From Roseomonas sp. (lineage in GTDB: Bacteria; Pseudomonadota; Alphaproteobacteria; Acetobacterales; Acetobacteraceae), in NCBI GenBank assembly GCA_031180725.1, contig JAPSLO010000004.1:124001-188000 (forward strand): a DNA stretch of 64,000 nucleotides, written 5' to 3'. The position numbers and the translations under genes were made by a program. Shown piece after piece: positions 15,472 to 23,608 of this stretch (position 1 is its first letter; each line of letters starts with the position of its first letter). The notes beneath the pieces were generated by a model. The model did no database searches and had not been told where the DNA came from. It worked only from the letters and a program-made list of their open reading frames with translations.

Positions 15472-16557
15472 TCAGCGCACCGTCTGGGCGGCGGTGAAGG
15501 CGAAGTTGTCGAAGCTGTTCTCCGATACACGGAACCACTGATAGGCATCGGTGCGGAAGCGGTTGTAGCTTTCCATGATGCGGGCGAATTTCGGGTTCTG
15601 GCGCGCGAGGTCAGCGTTCAGCTCCTCATTCGCCTTCCAGGCGGCTTCCAGCACCGGGCGCGGCCAGAAGCGCAACTGGGCGCCGGCCGCCACCAGGCGG
15701 CGCAGAGCCTGCGGGTTCAGCACGTCGTAGCGCGCCGTCATCTCGGCATCCGCCTCGCCGCAGGCGACCTCGATAGCATGCTTGTAGACATCCGGCAGTT
15801 GCGCATGGGCGCGCTGGTTCATCATGAAGTGCAGCCGCGCGCCCGGCTCCCAGAAGCCCGGGGCATAGTAGTAGCGGGCCACACGGACATAGTTGGCGCG
15901 CTCATCGTCATGCGGGCCGACGAATTCGGCGGCGTCGATCACACCACGCTCCAGCGAGGGATAGATGTCCGCCGGAGCGATCAGCGTTGGCGCGGCGCCC
16001 AGCCGGGTGAAGAGCTGGCCGGCCAGGCCGGTGATGCGGAACTTCAGGCCGCGCAGCTGTTCCACGCTGGTGATCTCGTTGCGGAACCAGCCGCCCATCT
16101 GCGCGCCAGTGTCGCCGGCCGTGTGGGCTACCACGTTGTAGTCACGGAAGAACTCCGCCGCCAGCTCGTTGCCGCCGGCGTATTTAAACCAGGCGGTCAA
16201 CTGGCGGGCCGTCAGGCCGAAGGTCATCGCCGTGAAGGGCGCGAAGGCCACGTCCTTGCCAACATAGTAGTACGAGGCGGTGTGGCCGCATTCGATGGTG
16301 CCGGCCTGGATCGCGTCCAGCACCTGCAGCCCGCCCACGATCTCGCCCGCCGGGAAGGTCTGGATGCGGAAGCGGTTGTCGGTGAGCTGCGCGACGCGCT
16401 GAGCGATTTTCTCCAGCGTGCCATACAGCACGTCGAAGACGCGCGGGAAGGAGGAAGCGGCGCGCCAGCGCACTTCCGGCAGGGTCTGGGCGAGGGCGGG
16501 CGTGGCGAGCGCCACCGGCGCGACGGCGGCGGCGCCCATCAGGGCACGGCGGTTCAT
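15472..16557 (-). CDS. TRAP transporter substrate-binding protein, DctP family
   Basis: The 361-aa protein has a signal peptide (MNRRALMGAAAVAPVALATPALA) and the DctP fold: WRAASSFPRVFDVLYG, AGEIVGGLQVLDAIQAGTIE, then the specificity arginine region LRGLKFRITGLAGQLFTRLG, where an Arg typically binds the ligand carboxylate. WEPGARLHFMMNQRAHAQLP resembles sialic-acid- or keto-acid-type members. It captures a carboxylate in the periplasm for a DctQM permease, but no permease genes are nearby, so it is an orphan receptor. An intrinsic terminator follows. Confidence 0.87.
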   Translation of the reverse strand: MNRRALMGAAAVAPVALATPALAQTLPEVRWRAASSFPRVFDVLYGTLEKIAQRVAQLTDNRFRIQTFPAGEIVGGLQVLDAIQAGTIECGHTASYYYVGKDVAFAPFTAMTFGLTARQLTAWFKYAGGNELAAEFFRDYNVVAHTAGDTGAQMGGWFRNEITSVEQLRGLKFRITGLAGQLFTRLGAAPTLIAPADIYPSLERGVIDAAEFVGPHDDERANYVRVARYYYAPGFWEPGARLHFMMNQRAHAQLPDVYKHAIEVACGEADAEMTARYDVLNPQALRRLVAAGAQLRFWPRPVLEAAWKANEELNADLARQNPKFARIMESYNRFRTDAYQWFRVSENSFDNFAFTAAQTVR

Positions 16558-16748
16558 GGCGGTCGTTGCCTCCCAGGCAGGGTCGCGGGCCCCTGCCCGC
16601 GCATGGACCCAGGCTTAATCCATTCCCCGGAGCGCGAAAATAGGGCGAGGCTCCGCTTCATTCGCCAAAGACGCGGAACTGGCGCGGCCGGAGAAATTTT
16701 GTTGCGCAGTTCCAGGCGCTTTACCCTGGCGCCTGCCGTCATCCGCCA

Positions 16749-17168
16749 TCAGATGACGAAGCCGGCCAGTACGACGGCCGTGGCGATCATCTGCAGCAGA
16801 TTGGCGATGACGGAGAGCCGGTGCCCACGGTCGAAGCCGCGCTTCGCCGTCGCATCGCCTGCCCTCACCCGGTCGGACAGGGCGTTGATGCGGGGCATCA
16901 GCGCCTGGCGAAGCCAGTATCCGAGCCCCGCCACCACCGCCATGATGCCGGCATCCGGCTTGGACAGCGGGAACAGCGCGACGGCCGCCGCGGCGGCGCA
17001 GCCAACGACCCAGATATAGTAGCGCGGGAAGATGGCGCGGATCAGCCGCCCCGCATGGTCGGCCGGCAGGGCGGTGAAGACCAGCGGGGCCACCAACGCC
17101 GCGAAGAACACCATCCCGCCCAGCAACAGGGCCAGGGCGAAAAGCGCGATCAGGGCCAGGATGAACAT
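16749..17168 (-). CDS. DUF4149 family membrane protein
   Basis: The 139-aa protein has four hydrophobic segments (residues 1-30, 52-70, 75-90 and 120-139). Its layout, FFAALVAPLVFTALPADHAGRLIRAIFPRYY, matches the DUF4149 / TMEM205-like family, in which the AGRL..IFPRYY region is conserved. Function is unknown. It stands alone between the TRAP receptor and another small membrane protein on the same strand. Confidence 0.75.
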   Translation of the reverse strand: MFILALIALFALALLLGGMVFFAALVAPLVFTALPADHAGRLIRAIFPRYYIWVVGCAAAAAVALFPLSKPDAGIMAVVAGLGYWLRQALMPRINALSDRVRAGDATAKRGFDRGHRLSVIANLLQMIATAVVLAGFVI

Positions 17169-17373
17169 GCCGGGCGGGTTCCCAGTTCAGCGCCGCGGGC
17201 GCTCGCGGCGCGCATCGGCGTTTTCGGACAAATTCCCCCCTCGCCCACGGCAGATGCCCCGGCCCTTCGACCGAGGACCCGTCCGGCCGCGCCTACGCGC
17301 CGCCGCGTGGACATGGCTCGTCCGGGCGAGGACGATCATCCTAGGCGCTCAGGCCGTCCGGGATCCAGCAGGA

Positions 17374-17712
17374 TCAATGGCCGTGGGCCTCCGGCGCGCC
17401 AGGCGGTCCGCCCAGCCGGCGCAGCCCGCCGCCGGCACCCAGCAGCAGGAAGCCGCCCACAACCAGCGCACTGGCCCAGATCAGCATGTCGAGCAGGGCA
17501 TCGCCACGCAGGCGGGGCCCCGCCTCGGCCAGCAGGCCCAGCACGAGCGCGATCAGCAGACCGAAGACGCCGGTCGCCATGGTCAGCAGCGCCACACCCT
17601 GCAGCAGGGTGGAAAGCAGGGCCAGCGCGCGTGATCCGGTGCCCTGCCGCGCCTCCGCCAGCAGGCGCGCCATCAGGTGCAGGAACACGGCAGCAAGGAC
17701 GAACCAGACCAT
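17374..17712 (-). CDS. Small hypothetical membrane protein
   Basis: The 112-aa protein has three hydrophobic stretches (about residues 1-17, 35-60 and 75-93) and a Gly/Pro/His-rich tail ending APEAHGH. The codon use matches its neighbours, so it is likely a real gene. I do not recognise the family. It sits upstream of the DUF4149 gene and downstream of ahcY on the same strand, with gaps of about 100-200 bp, so operon membership is uncertain. Confidence 0.55.
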   Translation of the reverse strand: MVWFVLAAVFLHLMARLLAEARQGTGSRALALLSTLLQGVALLTMATGVFGLLIALVLGLLAEAGPRLRGDALLDMLIWASALVVGGFLLLGAGGGLRRLGGPPGAPEAHGH

Positions 17713-17818
17713 GCGCAGTCCCCAGTTGACGGCACGGGTTATGCGCGGCGGAGGCCGGGCCGGGCAAGCGCCGGCACGGGCGCCCCTTCCCCTCGGCAGG
17801 GAAGGGCCGCCCCGATGC

Positions 17819-19219
17819 TCAGTAGCGGTAGTGGTCGGCCTTGAAGGGGCCCTGCTGCGCCACGCCGATATAGTCGGCCTGCTGCGAGCTCAGCTTGGTC
17901 AGCGTCGCGCCGACCTTGGCCAGGTGCAGCGCCGCCACCTTCTCGTCCAGGTGCTTCGGCAGAGTGTAGACCTTGCGCTCGTACTTGCCGGGGTTCGTCC
18001 ACAGCTCGATCTGCGCCAGCGTCTGGTTGGTGAAGCTGGCGGACATCACGAAGCTCGGGTGGCCAGTGGCGTTGCCCAGGTTCACCAGGCGCCCCTCGGA
18101 CAGCAGGATGATGCGCTTGCCGTCGGGGAACTCCACCTCGTCCACCTGCGGCTTCACATTGTGCCACCTGTAGTTCTTCAGCGCGGCGACCTGGATCTCG
18201 CTGTCGAAATGGCCGATGTTGCAGACGATGGCGCGGTGCTTCATCTGGCGCATGTGGTCGATGGTGATGACGTCCACATTGCCGGTCGCGGTGACGAAGA
18301 TGTCGGCCTTCGGCGCGGCCTGCTCCATCGTCACGACCTCATAGCCTTCCATCGCCGCCTGCAGCGCGCAGATCGGATCGATCTCGCTGACCATCACGCG
18401 GCAGCCGGCATTGCGCAGGCTGGCGGCGCTGCCCTTGCCCACATCGCCGAAGCCGCAGACCATGGCGATCTTGCCGGCCATCATCACGTCGGTGCCGCGG
18501 CGGATGCCGTCCACCAGCGATTCCCGGCAACCATAGAGGTTGTCGAACTTCGACTTGGTGACGCTGTCGTTCACATTGATGGCGGGGAAGAGCAGCTTGC
18601 CCTCCTTTGCCATGTTGTAGAGGCGGTGCACGCCCGTGGTCGTCTCCTCGGAGACGCCCTTGATGCTGGCGGCGAGCTTCGCGAACCAGCCCGGCTTCTT
18701 CTTCAGGCAGTCCTTAATGAGGGCGAAGAAGACCGTCTCCTCCTCGTTCGTCGCCCTGTCGAGGAAGGCGGTGTCGCCCTGCTCGGCGCGCAGCCCGTAA
18801 TGGACCAGCAGCGTCATGTCGCCGCCGTCGTCCAGGATCATGTTCGGCTCGCCGCCATCGCCCCATTCCAGGGTGCGCTTCACGTAGTCCCAGTATTCCG
18901 GCAGCGTCTCGCCCTTCACGGCGAACACCGGCGTGCCGGCGGCCGCAATGGCGGCGGCGGCATGGTCCTGGGTCGAGAATATGTTGCAGGAGGACCAGCG
19001 CACATCCGCACCCAGCGCCTTCAGCGTCTCGATCAGCACGGCAGTCTGGATGGTCATGTGCAGGCAGCCCGCGATGCGGGCGCCCTTCAGCGGCTGCTGC
19101 TTGCCGTATTCGGCGCGCACCGCCATCAGGCCGGGCATCTCGTCCTCGGCCATCGCGATTTCCTTGCGGCCCCAATCGGCGAGGGAGATGTCCTTCACGA
19201 TGTAGTCGGCGGCGGCCAT
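17819..19219 (-). CDS. ahcY: Adenosylhomocysteinase
   Basis: The 466-aa protein hydrolyses S-adenosylhomocysteine to adenosine and homocysteine in the methyl cycle. Recognisable parts are the N-terminal [20 protein letters not shown], the NAD-binding [13 protein letters not shown], and the C-terminal KADHYRY that reaches the NAD of a partner subunit. The alphaproteobacterial insertion (residues about 150-185, [20 protein letters not shown]) is present. The start [17 protein letters not shown] at 19219 is preferred over a longer in-frame start at 19339 because homologues begin there. A palindrome 74 nt upstream may be an operator. Confidence 0.95.
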   Translation of the reverse strand: MAAADYIVKDISLADWGRKEIAMAEDEMPGLMAVRAEYGKQQPLKGARIAGCLHMTIQTAVLIETLKALGADVRWSSCNIFSTQDHAAAAIAAAGTPVFAVKGETLPEYWDYVKRTLEWGDGGEPNMILDDGGDMTLLVHYGLRAEQGDTAFLDRATNEEETVFFALIKDCLKKKPGWFAKLAASIKGVSEETTTGVHRLYNMAKEGKLLFPAINVNDSVTKSKFDNLYGCRESLVDGIRRGTDVMMAGKIAMVCGFGDVGKGSAASLRNAGCRVMVSEIDPICALQAAMEGYEVVTMEQAAPKADIFVTATGNVDVITIDHMRQMKHRAIVCNIGHFDSEIQVAALKNYRWHNVKPQVDEVEFPDGKRIILLSEGRLVNLGNATGHPSFVMSASFTNQTLAQIELWTNPGKYERKVYTLPKHLDEKVAALHLAKVGATLTKLSSQQADYIGVAQQGPFKADHYRY

Positions 19220-19292
19220 GGCGCGGGTCCTGATGATGCTGCGGTGGCCGCCTAGCACGGGACCGGGGCGGGGTGAAGTCCCGCCACTGAAG

Positions 19293-19310
19293 CATAAGGA
19301 TATGTTTATG
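19293..19310 (-). promoter_or_regulatory. Candidate operator palindrome upstream of ahcY
   Basis: cataaggatatgtttatg is an 18-bp imperfect palindrome with seven of nine half-site positions matching. It is AT-rich in GC-rich surroundings and centred 82 nt before the ahcY start. ArsR-family repressors of the SAM/SAH cycle bind AT-rich palindromes at such genes in other proteobacteria; the assignment here is inferred. Confidence 0.4.
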
Positions 19311-19399
19311 TCTATCCGCCCATCCTCCACGGTTGGCATTCCGGTGCGGAGACACCATTCTTGGCGCGGCTCCTTACCCTTCCTGGATTGCCGCTACGG

Positions 19400-20293
19400 A
19401 TGACCGCCAAGCCTGCCGCCCGCGGGCGCCTGTTCCGCGCGCCCGACAGTCCGTTCGACCGTCTCGCATCCGGCGGCGGTTCCACATTCCGGCAGATCCT
19501 GGCGGGCTTCCGCGAAGCCCGTCGGCGTGTCGCCCCCACCCCGCGCCCTACGACGGAGGGCGAGCTGCGTGTGGCCAGTTACAACCTGCACAAATGCGTC
19601 GGCCTGGATGGCCGCTTCGACCCGCACCGCTCGATCGCGGTGATCGCGGAACTGAGCGCGGACCTGGTCTGCCTCCAGGAAGCCGACCGCCGCTTCGGCC
19701 GCCGCATCGGGCTGATGGACACCAAGCTGCTGGCCGAGAAGACCGGGCTGGAGCCGTTGCCGGTCTCCGATCTGCCGGACGGGCATGGCTGGCACGGCAA
19801 TGCCATCCTGGTGCGGCCGGGCACCAAGGCGCGGCTGCGCCGCTTGGCCCTGCCGGGAGCAGAGCCGCGCGGCGCCGTGGTGGCGGAGCTGGACCTGCCG
19901 CAAGGGCGAATGCGCGTGGTGGCGGCGCATTTCGGCCTGCTGCCGCGATGCCGCCGCCGGCAATGCGCCGCCATCCTGGCTGAGCTGGCCGAGGCCGACC
20001 CGCTGCCAACCCTGCTCTGTGGCGACCTGAACGAATGGAAGCCGGGGGAACGGTCCTCGCTCCACGCCCTGTCCTCCCTGTTCGGGCCGGTGGTGCCCGG
20101 ACCGGCCAGCTTCCCCACCCGCCTGCCGGTGCTGGCGCTCGACCGCATCCTGGGCTGGCCCCAGGGGCTGGTGGCCGAGGTAGAGGTGCATGACAGCCCG
20201 CTGGCGCGCATCGCTTCGGACCACCTGCCGCTGACGGCGCGGGTGCAGCTGGCCGCCGTGACGGGCGCCTTGGACACCCGCCGCGCGGCCTAG
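19400..20293 (+). CDS. Endonuclease/exonuclease/phosphatase family protein (YbhP-like)
   Basis: The 297-aa protein has EEP-fold motifs: ASYNLHKCVGLDGRFD (metal-binding Asn), LVCLQEADR (catalytic Glu), the GNAI strand, LLCGDLNEW (Asp/Asn pair) and a terminal SDHLPLTA (Asp-His). All expected catalytic residues are present. ATG 19400 is chosen because the frame upstream begins only with TTG. It precedes a phospholipase-D-type cardiolipin synthase on the same strand, the same pairing as ybhP and clsB in Escherichia coli, so a role in phospholipid metabolism is likely. Other members cleave DNA or sphingolipids. Confidence 0.85.
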   Translation: MTAKPAARGRLFRAPDSPFDRLASGGGSTFRQILAGFREARRRVAPTPRPTTEGELRVASYNLHKCVGLDGRFDPHRSIAVIAELSADLVCLQEADRRFGRRIGLMDTKLLAEKTGLEPLPVSDLPDGHGWHGNAILVRPGTKARLRRLALPGAEPRGAVVAELDLPQGRMRVVAAHFGLLPRCRRRQCAAILAELAEADPLPTLLCGDLNEWKPGERSSLHALSSLFGPVVPGPASFPTRLPVLALDRILGWPQGLVAEVEVHDSPLARIASDHLPLTARVQLAAVTGALDTRRAA

Positions 20294-20442
20294 GCTCCGG
20301 TCCCGATCAACTTCCGGCCTGGTCTGGCTCCCCCATCGGGTGAGTGGCCGCCGCCCCGGCCCGCTGCCTTGGCGGGCGAACCGGCCGCAGCCAGAATCGT
20401 TCCCCTTACGCCAGGAACGTTGCGGAGGGCAGGAACCCCAAC

Positions 20443-21969
20443 ATGGCCGGGCTGCTGGACCGCACGCGACCGCTTCCGGCTGGCACCGAAAGCGGCGCGA
20501 CGCGGTTGGAACGCGCCGTCTCCGTGGCGCTGGCCTGCCTCGGCCAGCGCGCGCCGGAAAGCCGCCAGGGCGGCGTGGCAGTGCTATGCCAGCCGCAGGA
20601 CGCCTTCGCCATGCGCGCCGCCGCCGCCCGCGCCGCGGGGCGCTTCCTCGACCTGCAATACTACGTCTGGCGCGGCGACCTGACCGGGCGGCTCCTGGCG
20701 CGCGAGGTGCTGGCCGCAGCCGACCGCGGCGTGGCGGTGCGCATGCTGCTGGACGATGTCTATGCGCTGGGGCACGAGCGCGCCATCGCGGCGCTGGACG
20801 CCCACCCCAACATCACGGTGAAGCTGTTCAACGGCACGCGCTGGCATCGCTTCGGACGCTGGGGCTACGCGCTGGAGATCGCCTTTGGCGGCTGGCACCT
20901 GAACCGCCGCATGCACAACAAGGCCTGGATCGCCGACGGACGCCTGGCAATCGTCGGCGGGCGCAACATCGCCAACGAGTATTTCGGCCAAAAGGCGGAA
21001 GGCATGGTGAACTTCCGCGACCTGGATCTGGTGCTGGCCGGGCGTCCCGCCAACCAGGCCACGGCCGTCTTCGACCGCTTCTGGGCGAGCCCCCTGGCGC
21101 GCCCCGCCTCGGAACTCAGCCCTGCCACCGAGGCACGCGGCGGGCTGGAGCGCCTGCGCGTTACACTGGAGGAGACCGTTCGCGATCCAGCCGCCGCTGC
21201 CATGCTGGCACCGCTGGCCGAGCCGCCATTGCGCCATCTCCGCCGCGGCCTGACGCCGGTGGCCGAGGGTGCGGTGCGCGTGGTGGCCGACAATCCCGAG
21301 AAGGCGCGCCGCGGCCTCGGCGCCCGCAAGCGCGCCCGCGCCGCAGGCGGCATCGCCGCGGAAATGGCCGAGGCGCTGCGCACCGCGCGGCGCGAGGTGC
21401 TGCTGATCTCGCCCTATTTCGTGCCCGGCCGGGCCGGCCTGGCGCTGCTGCAGGAGATGGCGGCGCGCGGCGTGCGCATCAGCGTGGTGACCAATGCGCT
21501 GGCGGCGACGGATGTGGTGGCGGTGCATGGCGGCTACATGAAATACCGGCGCCCGCTGCTACGGGCCGGCGTGACGATCCATGAGCTGAAGCCCGGCCCC
21601 GGGCCGGATCCGGCGAGCCTGCTGGGCTCGCGCGGCGGCGCCGCGCTGCACACCAAGGCGCTGGTGGTGGACGGGCTGCTCGCTTTCGTCGGCAGCTTCA
21701 ACCTGGACCCGCGTTCCGCGACGCTGAACACGGAGATGGGCGCCTTCGTGCAGAATCCGGCCGTGGCGCGGGCGGTGGCGGAGGAGCATGCGCGCCTGTC
21801 CGATTCTGACTTGTCCTGGCGCCTGGCGCTGGAGGAGGAGCGCATCGCTTGGCATGACCGGGGCCCCGATGGCAGCCCGCGCCGGCTCTACAGAGAGCCC
21901 GGCGCCTCCACCCGGCGCAAGCTCATCGCCTGGCTGGCGCGCATTCTTCCCGTGGAAGAGCAGTTATAA
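20443..21969 (+). CDS. Phospholipase D-family cardiolipin synthase-like protein
   Basis: The 508-aa protein carries two HKD motifs: MHNKAWIADGRLAIVGGRNI (residues about 160-180) and LHTKALVVDGLLAFVGSFNL (about 400-420). The pair forms one PLD active site. The layout is that of ClsB/ClsC-type synthases without N-terminal membrane anchors. It probably transfers a phosphatidyl group to phosphatidylglycerol or an amino-alcohol head group. ATG 20443 follows a Shine-Dalgarno (gcggagggcagg). The YbhP-like gene lies 150 bp upstream. Confidence 0.85.
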   Translation: MAGLLDRTRPLPAGTESGATRLERAVSVALACLGQRAPESRQGGVAVLCQPQDAFAMRAAAARAAGRFLDLQYYVWRGDLTGRLLAREVLAAADRGVAVRMLLDDVYALGHERAIAALDAHPNITVKLFNGTRWHRFGRWGYALEIAFGGWHLNRRMHNKAWIADGRLAIVGGRNIANEYFGQKAEGMVNFRDLDLVLAGRPANQATAVFDRFWASPLARPASELSPATEARGGLERLRVTLEETVRDPAAAAMLAPLAEPPLRHLRRGLTPVAEGAVRVVADNPEKARRGLGARKRARAAGGIAAEMAEALRTARREVLLISPYFVPGRAGLALLQEMAARGVRISVVTNALAATDVVAVHGGYMKYRRPLLRAGVTIHELKPGPGPDPASLLGSRGGAALHTKALVVDGLLAFVGSFNLDPRSATLNTEMGAFVQNPAVARAVAEEHARLSDSDLSWRLALEEERIAWHDRGPDGSPRRLYREPGASTRRKLIAWLARILPVEEQL

Positions 21970-22083
21970 GCGACACGGGCGCCCTTCACCCCGGCGCCCG
22001 AGGGGTGCCCGCGCGCAGAACGGCCGAAGGGCCCGACGCGGCAGCGCGTCACGCCGGAGGCGTGCCTTCGGCACGACCGCGCG

Positions 22084-22122
22084 CAAGCCAAGCCGCCGAA
22101 GGCGGCGCCGGCGCTTGAGGCT
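22084..22122 (-). repeat. GC-rich palindromic repeat, family A, copy 3
   Basis: On the minus strand it reads CCTCAAGCGCCGGCGCCGCC, then TTCGGCGGCTTGGCTTG. It shares the frame with the units at 11868-11949. It begins immediately at the stop codon of the DUF4189 gene and forms a strong GCCGCC-TTC-GGCGGC hairpin. Confidence 0.6.
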
Positions 22123-22858
22123 ACTGACAACGCACCGCGGCGATGCGGCAGTTCGTGGAGGGAAGCGGGCGCTGGCCGCAGTCGCGGATGGCCTGGTTCT
22201 CCGCCACTTGCCGGCTGGGGCCCGAGCCCGATCCATAATGGGTGATCGTGTAGGTCCGCGGGTCCGAGGTGATGACAATGCCGTTCGCCCTGACGGCCAT
22301 GGACACCGCCAGGCAGCGCTCCTGCGTTTCCAGCAGCAGTCGGCAGGGGTTGTTGCCGTTCAGCCGGAAGCATTCCTGTTCCGCGCCGCGATGCGCAGCC
22401 ATCCGCTCCACCGGCATCGAAATCGCCAGGCCGCGTGAGGGCGGCGGCCCGGCATAGGCTACCAGCGCACGACCCGGCATGGCAGGCCCCTCCGCAGGAC
22501 GGGGCGGCCAGATGCTGGGCACGCCGTCAATGGGTCCGGCCGTGCCTGGCACCGGGGCGGGTGCCGGCGCACCGCCGCGGCCGGTGGCCTCCGGCGTGCC
22601 GGTGCGGTGCTGGCGGGACATGTAGCGCTCGGCGGCGTTGCAGCGCAGCAGGCAGGCCTGCACCTGGGGCGGGTTGGCCGCGCGGACCGGCATGGTGGCG
22701 CCGCATTGCTGCCGGCAGGCCTGGCTGTCTGCCGCCTGGCCAGGCCGGTTCTGCGCCGCGGCGATCAGCGGCACCAGGGCCAGCAGCGCGACCAGGCCGA
22801 TGATCCCGCCCGGACGCCCAATCGCGCGAACCACGCCCACCTTCCCCCTGTCCAGCAC
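22121..22858 (-). CDS. DUF4189 domain-containing secreted protein
   Basis: The 245-aa protein has an N-terminal hydrophobic signal (residues about 14-35) and a Cys-containing N-terminal region (CRQQCGAT, CLLRCNAAE) followed by a Pro-rich linker. The C-terminal DUF4189 domain shows the pattern of regularly spaced Cys and small residues (CFRLNGNNPCRLLLETQERC, CGQRPLPSTNC). At least nine cysteines point to disulfides in the periplasm. The function of DUF4189 is unknown. It is monocistronic and its stop abuts a hairpin repeat. Confidence 0.7.
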   Translation of the reverse strand: MLDRGKVGVVRAIGRPGGIIGLVALLALVPLIAAAQNRPGQAADSQACRQQCGATMPVRAANPPQVQACLLRCNAAERYMSRQHRTGTPEATGRGGAPAPAPVPGTAGPIDGVPSIWPPRPAEGPAMPGRALVAYAGPPPSRGLAISMPVERMAAHRGAEQECFRLNGNNPCRLLLETQERCLAVSMAVRANGIVITSDPRTYTITHYGSGSGPSRQVAENQAIRDCGQRPLPSTNCRIAAVRCQ

Positions 22859-22982
22859 GCCTGGTCCGGCCCGCGGGTCGGCCCGGCCGGCTCATCAGCC
22901 GCCACGCGTCCATCCGCCAGGAGCCATTTACCGGCGGTTGCGCAGACTACGGGAAGCGACGGGCGGTTGCGAGGGGGCGTGC

Positions 22983-23180
22983 TCAACCGGCGAGTTGGTA
23001 GCCCTCCTCAGCCAGAGCGGCGGCGATCTCGGCCCGCGGCAGCCGGGTTTCGGCGCGCACCAGGCCAAGCTCCAGAAGAACCTCCACGCGGGCGCCGGGG
23101 TCCTTGGCCTGGATCGCGGCGGTCACCGCTCGCACGCAATGGGCGCAGCTCATGCCCGCGACTTTCAGTTCCTGCATCAT
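22983..23180 (-). CDS. copZ: CopZ-like copper chaperone, heavy-metal-associated domain
   Basis: The 65-aa protein is a single HMA domain with the metal motif GMSCAHC near residue 9-15. It delivers Cu(I) to the P-type ATPase in the cytoplasm. ATG 23180 overlaps the stop of the MerR-family regulator (ATGATG), so it is the third gene of a copA-cueR-copZ operon. The C-terminal half is Ala/Leu-rich, within the usual range for the family. Confidence 0.85.
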   Translation of the reverse strand: MMQELKVAGMSCAHCVRAVTAAIQAKDPGARVEVLLELGLVRAETRLPRAEIAAALAEEGYQLAG

Positions 23181-23608
23181 CGCTCCGGTCCTTCCTGCCG
23201 ATGGCACCCGTCTTCCGCTTCCAGATCCGCCAGGATCGGGCAGTCCGGCCGGTCGTCCCCGGCGCAGTGACTGGCCAGGTGGCGCAGGCTGCCGGCCATG
23301 GCGTTCAGTGCCGCGGCCTTCGCCTCCAGCGCCGCCACATGCGACAGGGCCAGCCGCTTCACCTCCGCCGAGGCGCGGGTGCGGTCGCGCCACAGCGCCA
23401 GCAGCCGGCGCACATCCTCCAGCGGGAAGGCGAGGTCGCGCGCGTGGCGGATGAAGCGCAGCACGGCGACATCCTGCGGGCCGTAGCTGCGATAGCCATT
23501 GGCGCGGCGCTCGGCCGAGAGCAGGCCGATCGCCTCGTAATGGCGGATCATCTTGGCCGAGACACCGGAACGCGCCGCCGCCTCGCCGATCGTCATGACG
23601 CGGGTCAT
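23177..23608 (-). CDS. cueR: CueR-type MerR-family copper-responsive regulator
   Basis: The 143-aa protein has the MerR winged helix (MTIGEAAARSGVSAKMIRHY, residues 5-24), the YRSYGPQDVAVLRFI wing, a coiled-coil dimerisation helix (LEAKAAALNAM) and a C-terminal metal loop with Cys residues (CAGDDRPDCPI), the two-cysteine arrangement of CueR. It should sense Cu(I) and activate the promoter upstream of copA. The start overlaps the copA stop (ATGA) and its stop overlaps copZ. The unusual order places the regulator inside the operon it controls, giving autoregulation. Confidence 0.88.
   Translation of the reverse strand: MTRVMTIGEAAARSGVSAKMIRHYEAIGLLSAERRANGYRSYGPQDVAVLRFIRHARDLAFPLEDVRRLLALWRDRTRASAEVKRLALSHVAALEAKAAALNAMAGSLRHLASHCAGDDRPDCPILADLEAEDGCHRQEGPER

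Noticed and set aside
19220-19340. A SAH or SAM riboswitch upstream of ahcY
   Set aside because: I could not find the conserved core or pseudoknot of known SAH/SAM riboswitches; only a palindrome is visible.
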